From Pisaster brevispinus (lineage: Eukaryota; Echinodermata; Asteroidea; Forcipulatida; Asteriidae): DNA of 64,000 bases. Position 1 is the first letter of the stretch; every line of letters begins with the position of its first letter. Location: positions 3,095,606 to 3,159,605 of the forward strand of contig JAMKCF010000001.1 in assembly GCA_023634235.1 (NCBI GenBank). Direction: 5' to 3'. Shown here piece after piece: positions 19,964 through 31,200 of this stretch. The notes below the pieces were generated by a model. It searched no databases. It was not told where the DNA came from and saw nothing but the letters and a program-made list of their open reading frames with translations. A program made the position numbers and the translations under genes.

Positions 19964-22000
19964 CTTTGAATCGCGTCACACAATAGTCAACATTTTATCT
20001 TTATGTCAAATGTTTTCTGTACATTTTGTATAATTAAGTGTCTGAAACAAAATATATTAATTTAATTTTTTTTTTACAAGTTTATTAATATTTAAATAAC
20101 CATACGTTTCTGAATTTGTTTCGGCTTTGTAATGATGTATAAATCTAGATATAAAAAGTTGACTATTGGAAGTTCATTCGTTCAAGTCATCCTCGGGGTC
20201 ATCCTCGTTTACAGGGGTGATCGATCTCGCCGCGCCATTTTTGCCCATGGTAGCGAGGCTGGGTTGGGGTCAACCTCGTTCTCAGAGCGCGCTGTCAAAA
20301 GACCGAACTGCTGGTCCTCTCTTTCTTTGTTGATCTTGTGATACGTCAAACTGTATGCAGTTTAGGGTGACCACGTAAAAACGTGATTCATTTGAAATGC
20401 TTAAAAATTTTGAAAATAGGTTTAAGCCTTTTAGTAGTAGTAGGCTACCCCATACCCACTGATTTTCTGAATACCCACTGACTGAGAACACTTTAGTTGT
20501 CTACCTCCATATTGTAAGCACAAATTTGAGTGGGGAACTAATTGCAAACTGTAGGCCTATAGGTTCACTTTATGCTGGTAACATGTTTCTGCTAAGCAGG
20601 ATGTTTCTGTGCTTTAGCAAGTTTTATGGCTGCAGGCTTTTTGAGATTAGGCGTAGAACTTATCAATTTTCCCCATGAATTTGTAATTATTTTATTGGCA
20701 ACATTTTTGGGGAGATCAACCTAACTGTCATAGGTGTAGGGCGAGGTCACTTCTAGTCCCGGCCCAAATTTCTTTGCGGGCCGTTTTTTATGTTTTTGAA
20801 GATGTTGAAGTTGTGTGTCCCCTTGTGCTCAAGTTTTCGGTACCTTATGGAGACCATGGGGAAAACAAATAAACACAAAACAAGGAAAACAAAAGGTCTC
20901 CAAATGGAAATTCTAAAGACCGGGATGCTCTACAAGAAAATTTGTGGGAGACTGTTAAGTGCAGGGACTAAGGAAAGAACAAAAGAATGCTCCACAAGGA
21001 TGCATTTTTGAGGTGTGGACGTGCTTGTGTGTTGTGTGACAATGTAAAAAGCTCTTCTGGTATTATACTAAGGGGAACAGTCAATAATTTTCAAGTCTCT
21101 CTTGTAGGGTTTTTCTCTCCTAGGAACCATTATTGTGACTCTCCTTTTGTACCATATAGTGTCTTGATATTGATGGGCAATGTCTGGACAGAATACCCAT
21201 GTGAAGCTGCCATTTTAACCTTAATTCCAACTCTCCCGGATCTTCTGGGTGTCTCCCGGATTTGGAGTGAAAAAATTGAAAATTATTGGCGACACTCTTT
21301 CCAATCTTTAATCGTCTGGGAAGCACTTTTCTTCCAAAAATATATCGCACTGTTAAAAACAGTATTCTTGAAAGAAAGAAACACATTTCATTTCAACACA
21401 TTCTTGTGTCACTCCCTTGGAAATCTTTCTTTTAAGATTTTTTTTGAGTGACACAAGAAAAGCCTTTTTGAAATAATATGTTTTCTTACTTTCAAGAACA
21501 CCATTTTAGAGCAGTGTGAAAAATCATGTACAATGGAACAGCAATCTCACTTTTGCATTTTACAAATAATAAGGATAATCAAATTATGAAAACATAGCTA
21601 ATGATAGACACAAATGAGTCAGACCTCTCTATAAGTGTGTTTAAACAAACGAACAAACACCCAAAAGGTCATAACAAAATACTTTACAGGGAAACAAAAA
21701 CTCAGAAAAGACAGAAATGCCACAAATACTGTTGTATGTATGTTTTTATATATTTTTTTTATTAAAAGCAGAATAAGAACATAGCCTCCATAGAATTTCT
21801 CCGATTAACAATTAATTAAAATCATCAAACAATTCTGGTAAATTTTAAGTAAATATAATAATGAATCATTTATTATTATAGAATCCTAATATATACATAT
21901 ACTTGTACATGAATGGTTCAGCCTAGTAGGTTATAAAGAATTTATGGACCTTTCAAAACCAAGGGTTGGACCTGAGCTTGAGCTTTGGCTCCACATTACT

Positions 22001-22274
22001 GGAAAGATCTATTAAAAGAAAGAGGCTAAAATAAAATATCCTTTTCATCTGGCAACTCACATCTGTTATGTCCATGTAATTCCTTTTCCAAGCAGCGGAC
22101 TTAATTGGATCATGCACAAATCAGTAGGACTGTTGACTGCCCCAGGCAGATTTATAACTGCTCATCCATTAAGTTTAATGACCCAAGTAGTTCTATGTAA
22201 ACACACACCTACTCAGTAAATACTTTCCGTGTTTTTGTTGCCAAACTCGGAAATTCAATAATGGAGCTTTTCCC
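22001..22274. mobile_element. GGAAAGCTCCATTAAAG-TIR MITE, copy 2
   Basis: Left end GGAAAGATCTATTAAAAG is mutated; right end AATGGAGCTTTTCCC is recognisable. The interior matches the 9765 copy, including CCCCAGGCAGATTTA. Confidence 0.7.
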
Positions 22275-23271
22275 CAATGATCTGCCAGTTTGATGGCTCG
22301 ACCGGATTCATACTTCAATGCATGAATACACTGCAATCCAGTCATAGCGGTTGCAGCCAACTCAGCCATTGCCTTCCAGGCTCTGTCAATTATTTTGTTT
22401 TAATCTGACGTCAGTAACACAGTTATTGAAAGTCTGAGCCACAGCCTAAAAAGCCTGTGTCGAAGCCGTGGTTTTGAAAAGGGCCTGATTATGTTCTAAC
22501 AGGCATGCCCAATAGAGGGCGCTGTGCCATTTATTTGACAGAACTCGTCAATGGCAGACTTTGGAACCCCTTGTAGCCCAGGTTGGACTCCTCCGTTGCA
22601 TACAACGCGACGGAGTCCAGGGTATAAGCCTACCGTAGCAATGCGAAAAATTTTATACCAACATTTTAAAATATTTTTACCTTATTGGTGAAGCTGAAGC
22701 TTTACTCACATATTCCTGGTGCCCTGAACTATCAGCCTGATGGGCTTAGAATCGTTGATTTTATCCTTGGATGACATTATTTGCGAAAATAAAATGGAAA
22801 TTGACGTCTCCTCTGTAACTTTCTGTTCAGACTCCGTTTATGAATACTCACACGCAAGCGCGCCCATAGCAAGTTCGTCACACAAAGTCTTGCACCTAGA
22901 CTACATTCGTTCGCGCTACAAGGTGCGTTGACCCGGAAGTCGCTGGAACCGCTATGCATTTCACACATGCGCACACGTGCTTACTCGTCAATCGGTACAC
23001 GATGTTTAAAACGTTAGCGTGGATGTGCGATTTATTTTCTGGAATAATATCATCCATGAATATATTTTTTATTTTTTGATGCATCAAAAGTGTAGTTATG
23101 GCCATGAAGAATATAACAAGAGAATTTCAGCTTCTTAAATCAGATAAAAATATAAAAAATTATAGAAAAAAAATTATTAGTCAAAAATTGGTTCGCATTG
23201 TAGAGAAGCTTTATACCCAGGACGTCAGTCAGTGGCATTGACGTCCTACCAGGGCTAGAACCCCTTGCAGT

Positions 23272-23370
23272 TGGTAGCAGACTTATCAGGTAAATTGCCG
23301 TTGTTTACCTAGTTCTGACCATGCGCACATTATCAAGAACAATGGATTTACCTGGTAAGTCTGCTGCCAC
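23272..23370. mobile_element. About 100-bp foldback MITE
   Basis: GGTAGCAGACTTATCAGGTAA and TTACCTGGTAAGTCTGCTGCC are inverted ends around ATGCGCACATTA. A second copy runs into the window edge at 63903-64000. Confidence 0.75.
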
Positions 23371-23766
23371 CTAGTGACCCAAAAGTCTCCCATTAATCGT
23401 AATTCTATTTTTTTTTTTGGGGGGGGGAACTTATTGTTTTTCTGCCTATAAAAAGCCTTTAGTTTGTTTAGCACTTTTGGTATGTTTCTCTGTATCACAG
23501 GAAAATTACACATCTGCAACACACACACACACACATACATCAAATCTAAAGAGATAAGTTTACTGCAATTTTTTAAAGCAAATTTAACACCCAGTGATTA
23601 AACTTCTGTGTGAATGCCCTACGCATGTCACAAAACAACCACTAGTAACCATTGGTCCTTGCGCGACCTTGACCAGGGATATAAGGACAATTGAATAAAG
23701 GTCAAATGTCAAAACCTTACATTTTCACCATAGACCTCTTGTATGATGGGCCCCCAACAATCACAG

Positions 23767-24050
23767 GGGCCAATTTCATAGCGCTGCTTAACTTAACAAA
23801 ATAGCAAACTTGTGTGCAACTTTAACAGAAAATTTTGATCAAGCACAAACGTATCTCTCAGAATAAGAGGTTGGATTATGCTTCACCATGGGTTTACATT
23901 GTTATGTCAATCATTTTGCTTACAGTAAGCAGTGATAGGCTAACATGCCTTTTCCCCAGTGCTTACAGTAAGCATGCAAGGCTATAAAACGGAAATCGCC
24001 CAGTATAAGCTCAAACTTGGCCACTTATCAGCTCTCTATGAAATCAGGCC
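23767..24050. mobile_element. GGGCC-AATTTCATAG-family MITE, divergent
   Basis: Left GGGCCAATTTCATAGCGCTGCTTAA and right TCTATGAAATCAGGCC. The interior has CTTACAGTAAGCA and TAACATGCC, shared with the 55957-56230 element. Confidence 0.65.
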
Positions 24051-24263
24051 CTGTCGTTAAATGGCAGCGTGGGCGAGCGTCTTACGCAAGCCTCTCAGTG
24101 AGAATCTTCCTTGTTCTCAGTGAGGGCGCTGTCTGAGCTATGGTGACGTCATACGCAAGGGGTCTTTCTGTTGTGCAATAACCTGGTTCAATTTTAAAGA
24201 AACTCTTATTGTCTTTAAGGACTTAACTTGGCAGCACGCAGGAGCCAATTTTCTTTACATTAC

Positions 24264-24522
24264 GGGAATGCTCCATTAAAGAAAGCGGCTAGAATAAAAC
24301 ATCCTTTTCATCTGACATCTAACACCTGTTATCTCCATGTAAATCCCTTTCCAAACAGTAGACTTAATTGGATCATGCAAAAACCAGTAGGGCTTCTGAC
24401 TGCTTCAGGCAGATTAACTGCTCATCCATTAAGTTTAATGACCCAAGAAATTCACTGGTGAAAAGGATGCAGTTTCCGAGCTTTTGTGGCAAAACTCAGA
24501 AAATCTTCAATGGAGCTTTCCC
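24264..24522. mobile_element. GGAAAGCTCCATTAAAG-TIR MITE, copy 3
   Basis: Left GGGAATGCTCCATTAAAG and right TTCAATGGAGCTTTCCC, with the family interior. The copy lies just beyond the end of the receptor coding sequence and may fall within its 3' UTR. Confidence 0.75.
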
Positions 24523-24842
24523 AAAAAAAGCTGTTTTTAGCAGAAAGGAACGCTTCACAAATGTGTATAGTCTATAAAAAGTTGACAGGGAACTACAAGA
24601 AGTAATATACATGACATGGACATTTGGCTGATAGTAAACCCATTCCTATCGAGGATTTAAAACTCTTCCCTGCTGTGCGAACAGTGAGCCACGTGAAAAT
24701 CACCCAGCAAACATTTTCTACGATGCAAAATATGTCTATATGCTAAACAGTCCACGGTACTTTAACCATGACTATTAGTACATTAATTAATATTTACTTA
24801 GAAAAATGTATCCAGCTTTTGTTCATATTTGGAGACCTAAGA

Positions 24843-25281
24843 CTAATCTAAGAGGTTTCTCGTTAATGATACAAACGACGTCTCTTCGTTGCTTGGGATA
24901 GCGTAGGAGCAGTTGTTTCCGATGGGTCCTGAAACTGGGGGGCTATTGTTATTGGAATGGTCCATTTGAGCTTCAATGGTCGTGACGTCACTGTTAGAAT
25001 CGCTGAAGGGTCTGTGCACCTGTGCAATGCGGTCCAGACTGGAATTGCTCTTAAACATGGGTTCGATCGTCACGTTGACCGCGTGGTTGTTCATTCTTGG
25101 GATGGGTCCGCTGATCGAGACGGGAATGTTCGCCACGGTTGGCGGCGGGCTTGGAGGCTTGGAAGGAATGACTGGGGGGCCAATGTAGACACCGCCAAAG
25201 GCTGTGAAGAGGCGGGACTTGTCACCGGCATCATCGTCATATTCCTCCGCCTCCCATCTGCTCTTGCTTGGCGTGCTGTTT
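24843..25281 (-). CDS. GABBR2: GABBR2-like exon 15 (last coding exon)
   Basis: Encodes the end of the cytoplasmic tail. An acidic [13 protein letters not shown] stretch is followed by a proline-rich [14 protein letters not shown] segment, then Asn/Ser-rich sequence to TRNLLD and TAG. Acceptor TTACAG|AAAC completes a Lys codon. The tail has no recognisable domain and diverges from vertebrates. Confidence 0.85.
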
Positions 25282-28200
25282 CTGTAATAGTAATTTATAA
25301 AATAATTACTGTAAAAATTTGAATTTATTTAAATTAGATTTGTTTGATTTATTGATTAATTTGGTTATAAATGTTTGTTTTTATTCATTTAAAGGAAGGG
25401 TTATTACTCAAAAATTTAATGCCAACAACAATTTATTTGGTGAAGAGCACAGGAGAGCTGTTGGTCCTAAACAACACTGTTAAAAATGACCCACTTTGAG
25501 GTAGTGGAGTTTTAGAGAAAGCGGTAATTTTTCACCCCAAAATTTGAAATCTGAGAAAGGTTTCTAACATAAAGCCTTTCTCAAGCATCTGGAAGTACAC
25601 AATTCTATGCAACAAGGGTGTTTTTTCTGCCACTTTTTTTCGTGCAATCTCAATGACCAAATTGTATGCACATGTTGAGATACACTAAGTGAGGATACTG
25701 GTCTTTGACAATTACCAAAAGTATACACTACATGTACCTTTAAAGGCATTATTATCTTTTTGTGTAAGAACGCTGTGCTTGGATTATTACCAGGCCTCAA
25801 AATAACCCACGGCACCCACAGCAATTGCCGTGGTGCCCTGTGCTTTTGCTGTGGTGCCCTTTGCAAAGTTGCAATACAATTTTACATTTTCCTCATAGAG
25901 TGCCCCTCACCAGAGGAAAATTGCCGTGCCCCTTCAAGAGCAAAGTTCAAGGCCTGTATTACTGATATTAATATTATTATACAGCATTGGTAAAGCTGAA
26001 AAAACAGTAGCAGGCAGTGTTCACGTTTTGTGTGATCAACCATATAAATGAAAAAATAAGCCTGTGTAAAATTCGGGCTTAATCCGTTGTGTGATTCAGT
26101 AAAAATTTTAGAAACGCCATGCAGAATTGTCAGTAGTGCACACAACATCCTTAAATTCAGATGTAACTGAAATCAGCTGTTGTGTTTTTTTAGTGTTTTT
26201 TTTAAGGTTTTTCAGAAACAGTTTTCTCGAATATGACCTCCTATCAGAGGAAAATATTTCACAGAGAAAAATGGTTTTAGTATGAACTTCACAACCTGTA
26301 AGCTTTTAGATTGAAGATTAAACAATGATGTTATTTTATCCTTACACATCCTGTATTATACCTTTATTTATTATTTAATTTTTGGAAAGGGGTTTTCATT
26401 TATTTGACATTATATCGAAAGAGAAAACAACATCTATATTTTATGTTATAAAAAGTATATAGATAGGTTGCAGTACGACGTAAATCTGCCATCATTACGG
26501 GCAATTTGGAACACACAGTCATACCTTTCGCTTGAGAACGGCATGTAGCATGTGCACATTCACAGAACTCATTGCACGATTGGTTAGTAAACAGCGCGGC
26601 TGCGTTAATAATTTGAGCGCTTGACTCGCCTGCAAGCCAAAATTCGCCCGTAAAGATGGCGTCTATTATACAAATAATGAATGTTTATGAGTGCAATGGT
26701 GCGAATATTTTCATGAGTTGAAAGATGGAATGTTCTATTCAACGAGGCGGAGCCGAGTTGAATGGAATATTCCATCTTTCAACGAATGCAAATATTCGCA
26801 CTGTTGCACGAATGAAAAACATTCAATATTTATTTTATATAACATCCAAGTAGATCAGTAACACTGCTGCATTACCAAAGACACGCGCACGCAGTGATGT
26901 TTTACGCACCGTGCAATAGTACTTTTCAGATGGAACGAAAAATGCACGGTGAATAGAACGAAAAATGCACGGTGAGTGACGTAGCGTGCAATAGTACTTT
27001 TATTTGCAATCACGTGACGGACAATCCTTCAATCAAATGGCAAGGATCTGCTTGGGTGTTATATAATGGGAACTATCTAATTATATTTACTTCTGAGATT
27101 GATCACTGGATGTGGGCTCAGTGACACAGAATCTAACACTGCCTGGGGAAGCACATACTCTTGAAGTCTCTGTCCCTAAAAAATAAACAAATAAAATACA
27201 AACTAATTATAAAACATCATCAGCTATAGAGAAAAGTGCACGGGTTGTTTTCAACAATTTTGATTATATAAACTGTCCCGGGCCAAATTTCATAAAGCCT
27301 GTAAGCACAAAGACTTGCTAAGCACAGGAAAATCTTGCTTAGCAGAAACAGGTTACCAACCAATATTCCATAACATGTACGTTGTTGCCAGTGTAGGTAG
27401 GTATCTTTTGGAATAGTTTTGTCTACCTTTAGATTTTGTAGAATGGCACGTTGAGTTTGGTGTATCAATACCAGATGATTTGCCCTCTTCGTCCAATAGG
27501 AGAAGCGGGGCCTCCTCAGGTGCGATGGAAAATAACTTCTTCTCCAGATCTTTAATTGTTTGGTTTTGCTGAGGGGAAAGCATAGACTAACATGAGTATA
27601 ATAATAACAACTAGATGACCACTTAATTAAGGAAGCTAGAGAACAGAGCTGTACCTAAGCCTGTATCATGAAGTGTAGCCTCAATACATACAGTACTAAA
27701 GAGCCCTAGAAATAGTAGTAATTAGTCATTAAACATGTTATGGATTAGGCAACATTGTAAATAATTGGATTTTAAAATGACTTACAATATCCAGTTATAA
27801 ACCACAAGGGAAACTGACTGTTAAATTTTAAATGATTTGGGTTTGAATACAGAAATATTGACAGGAGCAGGATTTGAACCAACGACCTCCGGATTAACGT
27901 ACCGGCGCTCTACCAACTGAGCTATCCAGCCCTATGTTGGCGGTCTCCCTATTAGTCAATATCTTTGTTCGGGGTGCCAGTCAGAAGCCATACAACCGTT
28001 AACTGCCGTGTAGCCAGGGATCACACCCACGTTTACGATTCAACCTGGGAAGCGGCAGCACGGGGATCACCTTAAGGGGATGGAACTTTTTATTTCAAAT
28101 ATCAAGTAATAAACTACAAGGGAAACCGACTTATAAGTTTAAAAGAATGTGGGGTTGAACCATGAAAAATTGACTAGAGCGGTACTTGAACAAACGACCT

Positions 28201-31200
28201 CTGGTTTAACGTGCCGGCGCTCTGACAATTATTCCTGTTCTTATTTCACAGCTCCGTGTTCAAGGATGTACTGAGCAACGATAGACAGAAAAGGCAAAGA
28301 GTGAGAAACCAGTGATTCTTTGTTGGCGGTCTCCGTATTTTGTCATCTTTGTTCAGGGGTGCCAGTCAGAAGCCATATGACCCTTACCTGCTGTGTAGCA
28401 CAGGCATGCAACTCTTCCGCGTTTCCGCGGATTTCCGCGTTTTTTAAAAATGATCAGCGCTAAAAAAAAAAAAAAAATCGAAAAAAAAAAAAAGCCTTAT
28501 ATATGCTTGGCAACAACAATGTACAACCACAATAATGTGAAATAAGCCTAGTACATGCTAAGAATGCACCTAAGAGCATAATAAACCTCAAAATTTTCTA
28601 GGGTACCATTGTGGATCTCATGTCCCTTGGCGTTTTGGCTGCCTCGCTCCGCGCTTGCGTTGTGCCTTTGAAAATTTCCTCTTTTTTTTTCATCGGGTAG
28701 TTGCATGCCTGGTAGCAAGGGATCACACCCAAGTACGAAAAGTTTCGTAAATTATTAGACAATTTGGACAGAGAAAATGACAAACCTCTTCCAACTTTGA
28801 CTTCAGATCTCTTTTCTCCGTGCACAGCACTTTAAACTTCTGGTCCGAGTCGAAGGTATGAATGGACGTCGATGCAGTCCTCGTCTTGTCCATGGTGCCC
28901 ATCACTCGCACCCTCTCATTAACATTAGGATTGCCCCTCATCTCAATAACCTACACATTAGAAAATAAGTAATCATTGTAAGAAATAATAATACTACATG
29001 ATTTACGCAGAGCTGTATGTAGACTTATGATCTTGAGGATGATGATGGAGAGGAATCAGTCCTATAGATCATGATTCACCTGGAGACTCTGATGACTCAA
29101 ATCAAAATCCAGACTGAACAACAAGTGATTCAAGCTTTTAACTGTACGCATCATCCCCCAGCTCTACCTAAACTTGGGGAAAGCATTCGCAGCACCTAGC
29201 CCCATGACACGGTTGTTTATCACACAAAAATAACAAACACAAATTAAATACTTCAACGGGCTAGTGAAAATTTGTGCGGGCTAGTCAAAAGTACAGCTGA
29301 CTAGCCCGGCAGGCTAGTCAAGGAAAAAAGTTAGTGCAAGGCCTGCTTGCCAAGATTGAGTGATAAGATCAGAGCCCAATTTCATAGAGCTGCTTAAGCA
29401 GAAAATAATGCTTAACAAATTCCTGCTAAGCAGAAATGAGCGGGATACCAGTCACAAATTGTACACGTGACATGGTAGTTTGGCTGGTAACCTTATTCTG
29501 GTAAGCAAAATTTTATTGTACTTAGCAAATTTTTGTGCTTAAGCAGCTCTATGAAATTGGGCCCAGAGCCCAATTTCATAGAGCTGCTGAGCGGCCTGAG
29601 GAGGCATGTACCCCCCTACAAATTTCCATTTCCCCCCAAGGCAACCCCCCAAGAAAAAAATCCCCATTCAGTGTCCACCTACCAAAATAAAAACATGACC
29701 CCACCACTGAAATGGATTTCCCCTGGCCCCCACCTGTGCCCATACCCCCCCCCCCCCACCGAAAAAGTCCTGGCTACGCCGCTGTATGGGGAAGCCTCAC
29801 CTTAGGCACAAAAACAAGACATAGAGTAACTGTAGAGCAGAAGAGAATGAAGACGGACACCAGACCGTAAGACGCGTTTGGATCATCGGTGATGACAGAA
29901 GACAGTGCCACGCCCAATACGCACATGATGACCACATTATAGACGCTGCTGCCGATGTACTTGCTGTCGTTCAGGGCTGGTATACTGACATGGCGCGTCT
30001 CCCACGCCAAGAACAAACCAAATATCTGTGAAAAACAGACACGCAAAATGATCATGAGAAATAGAAAATATAATTTGGGGTTGAACAAAGAAAAATTAAA
30101 TAGATGTAATATTTGTATAGAGGATGAAGAATTTTAATTTGGTTTTTCCCGAGCTCTGTGATAAAAACCACAGGCAATCACTCGGGTGGGATTCGAACCC
30201 ACGACCTTTGCATAGGGCTAGAGGGCTCTTTTTTGTTTGGTTACGTTGTCTTTGCTTACTGTTTTGTATTTTGTCTAGGGCTGTTCCCCACATGCCTCGG
30301 CTTATTGAACAGCCTCCTTACTCACAGCTTCTATTATAACATTTTGTCAGTATCATTATTATTGGTCATGTTTAATCTTTGCGTGTATTGTACTACTATA
30401 TTTGTTGTCTATATGATTCTGTCTTTTCTTATTGTGAGTACGGAAATAAATGTTACATTGAATTGAACTGAATTCAAATGAATCTTGGTGCTTTGTGAAA
30501 TTGAGCCCTGGACTAACTTTGACATGGTCCCCAAGTGCTATTTTTGGAGACACAAAGGTGATCCCGAGGCTGCCGCTTCCCAGGTTGTATCGTAAACTTG
30601 GGTGTGATCCCTGGCTACACGGCAGCTTACGGTTGCATGGCTTCTGACTGGCACCCCCGAACAAAGATATTGACTAATAGGGAGACCGCCAACATAGGGC
30701 TGGATAGCTCAGTTGGTAGAGCGCCGGTACGTTAATCCGGAAGTCGTTGGTTCAAGTCCCGCTCCAGTCACTTTTTCTTTGTTCAAACCAATATAAATAT
30801 ATAAAGGAAGCAAACTATTATACCATTAGAACGCCCTTGTAGATGTAGATCGCTGCGAGCCAAATCGTCATCTTGGAACTAACGCAGGTTTCAATCACTG
30901 GTATGATCATGATGTCACGACCAGATGTGTCCATCTATCCACAAAAATACATGACATAGTGTTAGCCAGAAGGGAGTCTGGGTGTCTTTTGGACACCCTG
31001 TTTTAAAGGCAAAGTATACTTTTGGTTTTTGGAACTGTTTGATTGTTTTAATCCTATATAAATGTAGGTATTTACAACAAAACTAACCTGTGAAAATTTC
31101 ACTTCAAAAGGTGGTCGCATTTTTGAGATATCACCGAAAAAATGGAGCGAATATTTCCACGCAGGAAGAATATTCCCAATAGGAATACACGATCTGAGAA

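Larger units (their letters stand above)
19980..24842. other. Intergenic region between GEN1 and the GABA-B gene
   Basis: Holds GEN1 promoter DNA, a repeat related to 40903 at about 20188-20400, two MITEs of the 9765 family, a GGCCC-family MITE and a 23272 foldback. A 42-nt hairpin with GGACTCC/GGAGTCC arms lies near 22583-22620. No coding exon recognised. The 3' UTR of the receptor gene should start at 24842, but I see no AATAAA within its first 250 nt. Confidence 0.5.

Noticed and set aside
19755..19979. 22-residue N-terminal extension of GEN1 upstream of MGVN
   Set aside because: The extension opens with GTG rather than ATG, and family members begin with Met-Gly at the catalytic N-terminus.
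27868..27942. Possible tRNA gene (GGGCTGGATAGCTCAGTTGG, GTT anticodon-like)
   Set aside because: The anticodon stem has a mismatch, U33 is replaced by C, and the same sequence with shared flanks recurs at 30690, 7440 and 45040. It is the tRNA-like head of a SINE.
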